In this document: positions 33,901 to 40,361 of the stretch, one piece after another
Layout of the letters: every line of letters begins with the position of its first letter
How positions within the stretch are numbered: position 1 is the stretch's first letter
Assembly: GCF_020858115.1 (NCBI RefSeq)
Contig: NZ_JACYMM010000014.1
Span: 62,001 to 126,000 of the forward strand
Length of the DNA: 64,000 nucleotides
Reading direction: 5' to 3'
From: Janthinobacterium sp. FW305-129
GTDB taxonomy: Bacteria; Pseudomonadota; Gammaproteobacteria; Burkholderiales; Burkholderiaceae_D
Notes under the pieces: model-generated
What the model saw: the letters and a program-made list of their open reading frames with translations, nothing else
What the model was told of the DNA's origin: nothing
Database searches by the model: none
Program-made: the position numbers and the translations under genes

Positions 33901-36900
33901 GGTGGTCGTCGCTCTGGGTGCGGCTGGTGCCGGCCAGGCGGATGTAGGGCGCCGCCAGCTTGACTTGCGCGCTGGCGCCGTCGGCATGCCCGGCCAGGGC
34001 CAATGCACTGGATGTCAGGCGCAGGCTCTGCCCCAGCGACAGGTCGAGGTTGCCATCAAAACTGATCAAGCCGTTCGACAGCAAGGCCAGGTGATCGAAG
34101 CCGCCGGCGGCCACGCGATCCGCACCGAGGCGGGCCACGCCGTAGCGCAGCGCAGGATCGCTGTCGCCCACCTGCAGGTCGGCGGCCAGGCTGCTTTCGC
34201 CCTGCAGGCGCGACAGCACCAGCTCGCGCGGCACGCGCACCGCGTCTTCCACGCCCAGGCCCTTCAAGTCGAGCTTGCCGACGATGCCGTAGTTCGGCGC
34301 TTCGAGGTTGAGCGCCAGCGTGCCGCCGGCAGCGCCTGTCCCGCCCGCTGCCGCATGCATGGTGCCGTCAAGCAACAAGCCGCGGAAGGAGCTCAGCGCG
34401 ATGCTGCCGCCGTCGCTGGCCACCTGCACGCTGCCCTGACCGGGCAAGTCGAGCAAGGCGGCGGCGCCGGACGCTTCCAGGCGCGCGCCGGGGCGCACGA
34501 TGACAAAGGCGTCGGCCGCCTCGACCTGGGTGGCGTCGAGGTTATGCCTGGCGCCGATCTCGATGGTGCCGCCGGCGCCCACATGGCCATACACGCCGCC
34601 CTGGGCGTCGGTGGCGGTGGCCGCCCGTCCGGCCACGTCGAGTACCGCGCGCTCGCCGATCCAGATCGACTGGGCATTGGCGCTGCCGTCTGGACGGTTG
34701 ATCTCGCCACCGGTGATCAGCATGCCCGGCAACACGGAAATGCGGCCGCCGGCCGCGCTCAGCGTGCCTTCCACGGTGATCTGGCCATTGCCGGTCAGGC
34801 TGATGCTCTTGCCGTCATCCACGCGCAGCGTGGCGCCCTGGCCCACCACCAGCGGCGCCTTGGCGCTGCGGGTGCCGGCCGACAGCGCGATATCGGCGCC
34901 GGCGCGTTGCTTGAGCACGCCTTTTGCGGCATTTTCCTGCCACAGCGGGGCCAGCCACGGTTGCAGGACGGCGGCGGAATCGGCGCCGGTCGGCAATTGC
35001 GCCGCCAGCGCCAGGTCGGCGCGCAGCAAGGGCATGCTGACGTCGATGGTGGCGCCCTGCGCCACCTGCACGCCCTGCTGGCCGTTGATGTTGTAGTGCG
35101 CGAAGCCGCGCTGGAACAGCTCGTTGTCCAGCACCAGCAGCGGCTTGACCACCAGGTCCTGCGGCGCACGGTTGCCGGCCAGCAAGCGCTCGCCCGCCTG
35201 CAAGGTCACATCAAACGCGAACGCGGTACCGGCGGCCACCCTGGCGTTGAAAGCGGGCACCGGCATGCCGTTCGGGAAGGCGTTGGCCGGCACCAGGTAG
35301 CCGGAACCGAGCTTGCCGCGCGCGCCCGTGAGCGTGACGCCGGCCGGCACGGTCATGCCGCTGGTGTAGACGATGCCTTTGCTGTCGGTGATGAAGATGA
35401 ATTCATAGCTGATCGAGGCGGGCGGCACCACCCAGGCGACCGGCAGGGTGTAGGGGCGCGCCGCGCTGAAATCCGGCAAGTCCAGCAAGGGCTGGCCGGC
35501 AGGGACCAGGGTACTCACATAGCTGAAGTCGGCATCGAGCACGGTGCCGGCCTTGATGGTGAATGCTTCCGCCAAGGTCAGGTGCACAGGGACGGACTGG
35601 CCTGCAAGCAACACGCCATTGCCGGCCAGCACGCCGCCGCCCAGCGCCACGCCGGTACCGCTGTCGATGGTCAGCGTGCCGCCGCCGTTGACGCCGTAGC
35701 CGCGCAGTTCGCCATCGAGCACCAGCGTCTCCGACTTGACGCCGTTGGGATCGTTCTGATTCGAGCGCAAGCTGATGTCGCCGCCGCGTCCGCCCTTCAG
35801 TTTGCCGTCGGCCAGCACGGCCGCGCCCGAGGACGTGTCGATCACGCTGCCGGCCGCCAGGTTGACGGTGCCGCTGCTGACCAGCGCCACCGCGCCGCCG
35901 TTGACATAGGGCAAGCCGGACGTGTTGCCCGGATCCAGCTTGAGCTGGCTCCACAGGCCGCGCGTGTCGAGCGTCACGCCGGCCGTCACCTCGATGCCCA
36001 CCTTCGCTCCGGCCGCCGGCGTGGCGACCGGCGTATCGAGCCAGGCGGCGGTGCCGGTGGTCGGCTTGCTGACGATGTCGCCCAGCGCAATGCTGCCGCC
36101 GCGCGCCGTCAGCCCGGCGTTGACCTTGACCTGGGGCGCATGCAGCGCGATTTCGCCGCCCGGCGTGACCTGCACCGCCGCATCGACCTCGATGGCGCTG
36201 CCGGCGTAGGCCTTGATGCCGCCCAGGTGTTGTGCGTTGAGCCAGCCGGCGTCCAGGTAGGTCTTGCCGACCAGATTCTCGGGCAGCGCGTCTTCGCGCA
36301 GGAGATCGCCGGCGCTGGCGCCGCCGGCGCCGATATGGATGGCCTGCAGCAGCGCCGCGGGATTGTCGCGCAGCTGCGCGCTGGCGGCGTCATACACGGG
36401 CGCCAGCTGGCCCAGCACCAGCTGGCCGCTGCGGGCGGCGGCCAGTTGCGACTGGCGATAGCCGTCGAGGGTGGCGTCGCGCGCATCCTGCTGACGCTCG
36501 CCCTGGAATACGCTCGATTCGATCGCGCCTTCGAGCACGGCCGATGTGGTTCCCACCACTACGCGGCCCGCATCGCGGCCCACGGTATAGCCGTTTTCCA
36601 GCCGTTGCTGGGCGCCGATCAGGGGATTGGCGAAATTTTCCGTCGTTTCCGCGCCCCAGCGCTGGTGGTGCGCGGCGTAGCCTTGGTAGACGCCCGTATA
36701 CAGCACGTCGCCGGGCGCCGTCGACAGCCTGTACAGCTGGCCATCCTTGCCGCTGAGCCAGCTCTGGCGAATCATGCCCGTCTGGACGTCGAAAGTGCCG
36801 CCGGACACGTTGAGCTTAGAGCCGGCCTGGGTCACCAGTTCGCCGCCCTGGAAGGCCACCGTGCCGCCCTGCGCCGCCCATTCGCCGATGCCGTGGCCGC

Positions 36901-38680
36901 TGGTGTTCAGATAGCCGCTCACTTCGAGCAAGCCGCCGCCCGTGTACCAGCGGTCGGTCGGATAACCGTTGGTGCCGGCCGCCACCCGCACCAGGTCGCG
37001 CCGGTCGACCCACAGGTCGGTGCTGTTGAGGGCCTTGCTGTCGCGGTTGCCCGGTGCGTCGCGCTGCTCGTTGCCCTGCGCATTGATCAGCACATTGTTC
37101 GAAGCCATCGCCACGTTCACGCCGACGGCGCCGGAGACGTCGATGCTGGCGCCGCGCGCCACTTGCGTGCGGCGCGTGGCCAGCGCATTCACCTGGCCGC
37201 CGGTGGCCAGGGTCAGCGAACCGGTATCGAAAGCGATGTCACGGCCGGAGGCGATCTGGATCAGCGACAGGTCGCGGCGGTTGTAGGCGCCGTCGCTGAG
37301 CAGCGCCGAATCCTTGATGAGCGCATCGCGCTGCACGTCCAGCGCGGTGGCGCCGCTGTCGTCAAGCAGCACCGTGGTGAGGCTGTCAGGGGCCAGCGTG
37401 ACCAGGCCTTCGCTGCCGTCGGCCTTCAGGTGCACGGTGCCGCGTGTCGTCACGCTGGTGCTGCTGAGCAACACACCGGCCTGCTTCACGTCGCGGCCCG
37501 TCAGGGTGACGTCGCCGGTCAGCGCCTGCACCAGACCCGCATTCGTCACCTTGCCGGCGCCGCTTTGCGCATTGAACTTGACGTCGACCTCGTTGCCGCG
37601 GGTGCTAGAAGTCTGGTTGGCGTCCGTCCCCAGCCCCTTGCGGATAACGAAGCTGTCGCCGGCGGCCAGCGTGACTTGCCCGTTCGGCGCCGACAGGCTG
37701 CCGCCGTTATGCACTTCGCGGCCGGCCAGCAGCACGTAGCCGCCGCCCTCCGTCACCGTCTGCGGCTTGCGCGTGCCGATCTGCGCGCCGGCCTGCACCA
37801 CCACGTCGGCCGTGGCGTTGGCGTGCGTGACCACGCTGCCGTTGAGCACCAGGTCATTGGCCAGCGTGGGCTTGAAGCCCGAGCCCTGCGTTTCGCTGTA
37901 GATGCCCTTGCGGAATTGACTGTCGCTCATGCCCACGGCGGCGGCCACCAGGCTGCGCGTGTCGACCTGGCTGCTGCCCGTAAACACGATGCCGTTGCGG
38001 TTGACCAGCATCACCGTGCCGTCGGCCTTGATCTGGCCACGCACCTGGCTGGGACGGGCCAGCGGATCGTTGACGCGGTTGAGTACAGACCAGTTCGCCA
38101 ACTGGTCAAATTGCAGGGTGGTATTCTGGCCGATATTCAACGTTTCCCAGTTCAGGATCGCCTTGTCGGCCGTCTGCTTGACGGTGACCACGGTCTTGCC
38201 GTCGGCCTGCGCCTGCGTGGGGCCATTCGCATTGAACCAGCCGGCCGTCAGGCTGTTGCTGTCGACTTTCAAGCCGCCTTCGGCCAGGCCTTCCGGCACC
38301 TTCGAGCCGGCGGCGATGGCCGCCTGGCGCGCCGCCTGCTGGGCCGCCTGCTGCACGGCGATGGCGCGCGCGGCCAGTTGCAGATTGTTCAGCGAACTTT
38401 GCAGCTGCGCATTGGCTTTTTGCTGCTGCGCCTGCTTATTGTCCGTCGCGATGATCGGCTGGCCATTCGGCAAGCGTCCCGAACTGGCGGCAGCACCCTG
38501 GTTGGCGCCCTTGCCCGCAAACCAGGCGCCGCTGAACGGCTGCTGCGCCTGCGCGCCACCCGCCTGCAGCAGCACGGCGATGGCCAGCGCCAGCGGTTTC
38601 AATCGCACCGGGCGACCGCTCCGGTTGCCCGCCATGGCGGAGGAGGATGCGTGTTTCGTGACCGACTTGCTTCGCTGCAT
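24977..38680 (-). CDS. Giant filamentous-haemagglutinin-type exoprotein (TpsA, DUF3739 class)
   Basis: A 4,567-residue secreted protein. It has an extended signal peptide of about 45 residues (ending AGGAQA), a Gln/Ala-rich linker (80-125), then the haemagglutination/TPS domain (about 140-400) with the hallmark NRNG (227-230) recognised by TpsB. The middle is a very long beta-helix built from repeats of the type GGNLxLxA and GxIDVSG. The C-terminal part has the DUF3739 filamentous-haemagglutinin signature and ends with VKVLGFGNE and a short tail. Two related Pro/Gly-rich modules, near residues 1100-1150 and 2920-3100, share patterns such as LPAGTxL and point to internal duplication. There is no VENN motif, CdiA-CT toxin, RHS core or adjacent immunity gene. 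Start 38680 has AGGGA 8 nt upstream. Probable role: surface adhesin or biofilm factor under phosphate-starvation control. Confidence 0.95.
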   Translation of the reverse strand: MQRSKSVTKHASSSAMAGNRSGRPVRLKPLALAIAVLLQAGGAQAQQPFSGAWFAGKGANQGAAASSGRLPNGQPIIATDNKQAQQQKANAQLQSSLNNLQLAARAIAVQQAAQQAARQAAIAAGSKVPEGLAEGGLKVDSNSLTAGWFNANGPTQAQADGKTVVTVKQTADKAILNWETLNIGQNTTLQFDQLANWSVLNRVNDPLARPSQVRGQIKADGTVMLVNRNGIVFTGSSQVDTRSLVAAAVGMSDSQFRKGIYSETQGSGFKPTLANDLVLNGSVVTHANATADVVVQAGAQIGTRKPQTVTEGGGYVLLAGREVHNGGSLSAPNGQVTLAAGDSFVIRKGLGTDANQTSSTRGNEVDVKFNAQSGAGKVTNAGLVQALTGDVTLTGRDVKQAGVLLSSTSVTTRGTVHLKADGSEGLVTLAPDSLTTVLLDDSGATALDVQRDALIKDSALLSDGAYNRRDLSLIQIASGRDIAFDTGSLTLATGGQVNALATRRTQVARGASIDVSGAVGVNVAMASNNVLINAQGNEQRDAPGNRDSKALNSTDLWVDRRDLVRVAAGTNGYPTDRWYTGGGLLEVSGYLNTSGHGIGEWAAQGGTVAFQGGELVTQAGSKLNVSGGTFDVQTGMIRQSWLSGKDGQLYRLSTAPGDVLYTGVYQGYAAHHQRWGAETTENFANPLIGAQQRLENGYTVGRDAGRVVVGTTSAVLEGAIESSVFQGERQQDARDATLDGYRQSQLAAARSGQLVLGQLAPVYDAASAQLRDNPAALLQAIHIGAGGASAGDLLREDALPENLVGKTYLDAGWLNAQHLGGIKAYAGSAIEVDAAVQVTPGGEIALHAPQVKVNAGLTARGGSIALGDIVSKPTTGTAAWLDTPVATPAAGAKVGIEVTAGVTLDTRGLWSQLKLDPGNTSGLPYVNGGAVALVSSGTVNLAAGSVIDTSSGAAVLADGKLKGGRGGDISLRSNQNDPNGVKSETLVLDGELRGYGVNGGGTLTIDSGTGVALGGGVLAGNGVLLAGQSVPVHLTLAEAFTIKAGTVLDADFSYVSTLVPAGQPLLDLPDFSAARPYTLPVAWVVPPASISYEFIFITDSKGIVYTSGMTVPAGVTLTGARGKLGSGYLVPANAFPNGMPVPAFNARVAAGTAFAFDVTLQAGERLLAGNRAPQDLVVKPLLVLDNELFQRGFAHYNINGQQGVQVAQGATIDVSMPLLRADLALAAQLPTGADSAAVLQPWLAPLWQENAAKGVLKQRAGADIALSAGTRSAKAPLVVGQGATLRVDDGKSISLTGNGQITVEGTLSAAGGRISVLPGMLITGGEINRPDGSANAQSIWIGERAVLDVAGRAATATDAQGGVYGHVGAGGTIEIGARHNLDATQVEAADAFVIVRPGARLEASGAAALLDLPGQGSVQVASDGGSIALSSFRGLLLDGTMHAAAGGTGAAGGTLALNLEAPNYGIVGKLDLKGLGVEDAVRVPRELVLSRLQGESSLAADLQVGDSDPALRYGVARLGADRVAAGGFDHLALLSNGLISFDGNLDLSLGQSLRLTSSALALAGHADGASAQVKLAAPYIRLAGTSRTQSDDHLMPNPVRGSGNGGVGAGKLGVPNVDDHASLTLNAAMIDLANAVNVGSNGVIGQNAAADLEVKRDAFGELALRSSGDIRMRTAAALYTPGNLTLAGAQIYPVSGATGKVEVGKRNVINEFGQLATEFDPARRLTIERSGDPAAPLPALPYSVFGSLELSAGTVNQGGVVRAPLGKITLGQNTNGAVTGHTNLLPGSVTSVSANGLVMPYGGSLDGLSYMMDGVDVVYKGVGNDPAVVLTGKHVDVRAGAVLDLSGGGTLTGAAFLAGRGGSTDARLNPLVQTSGKGSFVLPGLATNPVYAIVPGAQPGYAPIVAENGAGDPALGRQITIGAGVPGLAAGTYTLLPSSFALLPGAFRVELNGLAAGGLPVGSATAMRNGSFATAVQLGTSNTDRRAALPSQAVLTPADVLRSYSQYNETSYGAFALAQAVRDGVPRPLLERDAKALHIELVQSNAGAGGTGVMQDALRFAGTTNYTPGKDGFGGSALLLGGSGKNYEIIGGASAPTVDFKGMSVRVDALNAIGAPRLGIGGLPTVNYSSTNGNQQANIAQFQGGVDNIVVRDGAVLKAGEVFLVTNSKAGGIVIEQGGGINTLGRGAAAWDSGNGYVYAPGTSSVLAVSNGRLDMLAPGVSTDPRSGPGRIDIGACAAGAVCSGSTPLYSEGSIVAATDQSFNLRDATTYGTRNLVLAVGGINVGSEASLAAMAARDALPAGLTLNQGILDRLLRGDASAGAPALESLALTARDAINFYDSVELSTINASTGKSSLERLVIGTPAIYGAGGSDAVARIKTDVLVWNGATTAPGLVASGGAGGGSGRLQVDARQVEFGYGPNSRPDTIHGMDRLILGFADVAINASERITANHTGSLSVYQSQSGWDTASKGYLRSGGNLALNTALLTGAAGSVNKIKAGGDIHVARPSGAAATAPDAAALAGALGAEVALDGRSVTLDTAVLLPSGKLSVSAEQDVVLGDGARLDLAGRKIDFNGVPKYSWGGDVVLDSRHGDVRQAAASSIDFSAVSNRAGKLTATALDAQAGSVALLGSITGGSSGHYDAGGTDVPFAAGGLDVRGQHIEDFKGLNQRLSKGGVFGSRSFQLKQGDLVLENELKAREITVSVDGGRLAVNGTVDASGEQVGSIRLAARDGVSVAGSALLDAHGSVLRVDSYGQVIEAPNRAVIDIDAGSGRLVLDTGARMDLRAGTAGKAERIASLGTLELSAQRLGGASGNDVAIDAAGPLAIDGARAITVNGFWSYTDARPGTEMTADGRPYQVIDQAYLDRKHDDSVDFMKGALANDGLMNGRLSGLRKDKDAFHLRPGVAILSATPDGDLHVDGDIDLSGHRYASVNPHTQKTGVAGSGEAGALVLRAGGNLNVFGSINDGFDGKALPVTPDDKGWMLAKGRVPFGADVIVPHGQLVTLADDTFFQSGRTLNYDLPMKPMSLRAGTALPSQATLTAAVELPAGTVLGGAVRNAAGDIVYAAGTVLAKAVTLGSGTRLDAGTRLPVGMSVAAMTWPGGVPLPYPVGAVRDTPSPDYDGDGTPDTPANGVALAGELQLRKGALVPSETWVRLPGGADSVALRPADADGNQGRNWALAPMLASGSQSWSMRLVAGADMQAADSRALRPMGDNRSLLLADHHYGAVLGLSLPKVAAPPIDGVAGNFYWMGNSEMFGYPPGTLVNLAEFTSVEALLEYNNFGPDVGDLVTWLPEGASFPMVALPARQQLFSVLRTGTGDLDLLAGGNFSQNSPYGVYTAGTQAANVAAAYRLPRAADRKGSILGADGDAFKPYVDGGAQSLYQAWYPEHGGNVLVRAQGDVTGDLVGGGYTTERRPDDVGYLRPQQDSSAVGTWLWRQGTGSAVAQGDGVPTAWWINFGSYVAGGLGTNFLYETQPVMTGFTGIGTLGGGNLVLEAGRAAGMLSPRTDPGAKFVSRSQGLNLAVASTGRVSADGSVLTLTGGGDLDVRIGGGLNPVAEVRSFADTIGEITPDTRFSGTRGDLNSTFVNLRGALRMEAGSVGGIELRFDMGDSQESRAYQVYTATSSIAGGGPVVVPGDSGVRIDARGDLVLGGVGDAGRVTQINNGTPFTAKGVAQDGEGYSWFSLWTPSTAIDLFSAGGNLTPSTAWSDDRASGNQASSGGRFVMPSQLRAVAASGSLYVGNSAQGARDMDTSTNAPARPATGLLLAPSPVNAHFTRRTPGQLELLAADSIYAGAYTVTASGADPTALPSPFNPGFAGVSGTTAYGDMYTHNVNQEAQAPSVLFASREAGASPQRYPLFTLTPPTASGYAVQDQLPARYYALAGDIIGLRTGSIITRGGGNAASHSTWYEGAGPVDIRAGRDIVNSGTALGLVEATPQGLLGWTSEIAYANPSLPLRPTENFVGSARGNLILHNNPDEVSVVRAGRDIRYGTFYVGGPGTLEVTAGRDIDMADKAELKSIGAVTHITAGDRSSGASIAVAAGVGAHGPNYDAFAARYLDAANLIDPGKPLADQPGKAVAVYGGRLGLADWLRAEFGYSGDAAGAPAFLAARQGELDKSLQASSGGARRDLQREYGLSSQLHLVNWLETRYGAGQRNGAGLTFDAASMDARKFFAALPAEQQRVFLRNVYFAELKAGGREYTAAGGVREGSYLRGREAIATLFPSKDAQGKPVTYAGDLTMFSGATYYLDGASGGSTKRPRKGVNYLTREQYVRLGDTHAPVFDLADAGIHTDFGGNIDILTPGGRTLVGVDGGFVPGEGSGVLTQGAGEIQIYARDSILLGQSRIFTTFGGNILAWSAQGDINAGRGSKSTVVFTPQRRVYDDIGMVTLSPTTPNTGAGIATLNPIPEVPPGDIDLIAPLGSIDAGEAGIRVSGNVNLAALQVVNAENIQVQGKSTGMPAIAAVNVGALSNASAAASQAVTAAQDVLQRERAATRQAQPSLFTVKVLGFGNEQADEAGVGKHQGGEPQASSYQPAGVVQVLGAGPLSAPQLQALTPNERRGLQP

Positions 38681-38803
38681 GGCGACATTCCCTTTTCATG
38701 TTCCGTTGCTGACCGATATCGCGAGGCGGCGCGCACCACGCACGAGGGCGGGCGGCAAGCACTGATTCGCGGCTTCCAGCAGCATTGACAGGGAACAAGG
38801 TCC

Positions 38804-38836
38804 GGGACTGCAAAAGGTCATCAAAATGTCATAATT
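38804..38836. promoter_or_regulatory. Conserved regulatory block upstream of tpsA (Pho-box-like / possible ECF promoter)
   Basis: On the plus strand GGTCAT (38816-38821) and TGTCAT (38827-38832) are 11 bp apart, like the half-sites of a PhoB box. The surrounding 33 bp is 24/33 identical to the block before tpsB. On the coding strand the same block carries ATGAC, then GTC 18 nt later. It lies about 125-155 bp upstream of the tpsA start and directly follows the anti-sigma gene. The rest of the 181-bp gap shows nothing else. Confidence 0.5.
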
Positions 38837-38861
38837 GGCGAGATGCCATCGGCGTGCATCG

Positions 38862-39809
38862 CTAGCCAAACAGCACGATGCCGCCCGGCAAACGCGTCAC
38901 GCGCGCGCCGTACGCGTCCTGGATCAGGGCGATCACGTCATCGAGGCGGTCGAGCGAAAAGCTCGCTTGCACACGCGTCAGTTTCAAGGCGTCGCCATTG
39001 AGGATCAGCTTGCCGGGACGGTAGCGGTTCACCTCGTCCACCACCTCGGCCAAAGTGCTTTGCTTGAACACCAGCAGCCGGTGGCGCCAGGCGCTGACGT
39101 CGCTTTTTGCCACCGCGCGGGCGATGCCGAAATGCTCGGGCCGGTAGCTCAGCTGCTGGCCGGCCGCCAGCTCCGCATCGTTGCCGGCCTGCGCCACGCG
39201 CAAGCGGCCCGCCAGGCACGTCACGCACACTTCCTGGCCAAACAGGCGGATATTGAAGCGCGCGCTGCCGGCCGACACGCTGCCATCGCCCGCCTGCACG
39301 CGCACGCGCGCCGCGCCGCGCAAGCCGGCCTGGAATTCCGCCTCGCCCGCCAGCAGCACCAGCGACGCGGCGCCGTCCTGCCCCTGCGCCGCATCGAGGC
39401 GCGTCTGCGTATTCATCTGCACCAGCACGCCGCCATCGAGCGCCACTTCGCGCTGCTCGCCCGTGCCCGTGGCATAGTCGGCGGCAAGACCCGCCACGGC
39501 TGGCCACAGGTCCGTCGGCGGGCGCAGCACCAGCAAGCCCAGCGAGGCTGCCACGGCGCCGCCCAGCCAGGCGCGCCGCGCCACGTTCACGGGCGCCTGC
39601 GCCCGCTTGACGGCGCGCGCGGCCGGCGCCATCGCGCCCCACACGGCGCGCGCCTCGGCAAAGGCATTGGCATGCCGGCGGCTGCGCGCGCACCAGTGGC
39701 GAAACACTTGCGCATCGCGCTCGCTAACCTGGCCCGAGGCCAGGCGCACGACCCACGCCTGCGCTTCCTTCTGGATGACACCCATGTCGTCTTCCGCTTG
39801 TTCAGTCAT
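38862..39809 (-). CDS. FecR-family anti-sigma / sigma regulator (VreR-like)
   Basis: A 315-residue inner-membrane regulator. The cytoplasmic N-terminal domain (about 8-60, with QAWVVRLASGQVSERD...FRHWCARS) is the DUF4880 sigma-binding part. One transmembrane helix follows (about 79-97), then the periplasmic FecR domain (about 105-200) and a C-terminal domain (about 240-315) of the DUF4974 type (FKQSTLAEVVDEVNRY) that in FecR proteins contacts the STN domain of the signal receptor. The ATG at 39809 overlaps the sigma gene stop by 8 bp. It should receive the signal from the STN protein and control the ECF sigma factor. Confidence 0.92.
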   Translation of the reverse strand: MTEQAEDDMGVIQKEAQAWVVRLASGQVSERDAQVFRHWCARSRRHANAFAEARAVWGAMAPAARAVKRAQAPVNVARRAWLGGAVAASLGLLVLRPPTDLWPAVAGLAADYATGTGEQREVALDGGVLVQMNTQTRLDAAQGQDGAASLVLLAGEAEFQAGLRGAARVRVQAGDGSVSAGSARFNIRLFGQEVCVTCLAGRLRVAQAGNDAELAAGQQLSYRPEHFGIARAVAKSDVSAWRHRLLVFKQSTLAEVVDEVNRYRPGKLILNGDALKLTRVQASFSLDRLDDVIALIQDAYGARVTRLPGGIVLFG

Positions 39810-40359
39810 GATGTTTAGACGTTTTTCCCGCGCCGGGACCGAAGCGCTGGATGAAATCGCGTCCCATGCGCTCGCAGCAATGTTCGAGGCCGGCGCGCAA
39901 TTCCTTCTCCACGGTGCGGGCGGAAATGCCGAAGCGCTCGGCGATGTCGCGGTGCGGCAACTGGTCGACGCGGGCGGCGATGACGATGGCGCGCCGGCGT
40001 TTCGGCAACTCCTGCAAGGCCCGCTCCAGTTCTTCCAGTTCGGCGCGCGCGCTGAAGGTGCGGGCCGGGTCGGCCAATTCGTCGGCCATCTCGTACAGAT
40101 CGTCGATATCGGGCAGGCTGAGCAGGCGCGCATTGTCGCGGCGTTGATCTTCCGCAATATTGATGGCGATGCGCATCAAATACGCGGACGGATAGCTGAT
40201 CGCTTCGGGCGCGTTCATCCGTTCCACGCGCAGATACGTTTCATGCAGCGCGTCATTGGCCAGGTCTTCCGAGCCCAGGCGGCGCTGCAGGTGGCGGCGA
40301 AACTGTCCGTAGCGTTCCAGGAACAGCTTGCGCAAGGAGGTTTTGAGCAATTCCGGCAT
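39802..40359 (-). CDS. FecI-type ECF sigma factor (VreI-like)
   Basis: A 185-residue extracytoplasmic-function sigma factor. Region 2 (about 10-75, with GSEDLANDALHETYLRVERM and YLMRIAINIAEDQRR) and region 4 (about 115-170, with LPKRRRAIVIAARVD and ERFGISARTVEKELRAGLEHC) are both complete. The ATG at 40359 comes 2 nt after the stop of the STN gene, and the stop overlaps the anti-sigma gene. It likely directs RNA polymerase to the tpsA and tpsB regions, where related 33-bp blocks are found. An open frame extending upstream to 40626 is only the overlap with the STN gene. Confidence 0.93.
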   Translation of the reverse strand: MPELLKTSLRKLFLERYGQFRRHLQRRLGSEDLANDALHETYLRVERMNAPEAISYPSAYLMRIAINIAEDQRRDNARLLSLPDIDDLYEMADELADPARTFSARAELEELERALQELPKRRRAIVIAARVDQLPHRDIAERFGISARTVEKELRAGLEHCCERMGRDFIQRFGPGAGKTSKHHD

Positions 40360-40361
40360 GC

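Noticed and set aside
27179-38788. Two very long plus-strand open frames (about 1,990 and 1,870 codons) opposite tpsA
   Set aside because: They are antisense shadows of a GC-rich gene with strong third-position bias. Their translations are Arg/His/Gln/Ala-rich with no domain, and the minus strand encodes a coherent TpsA.
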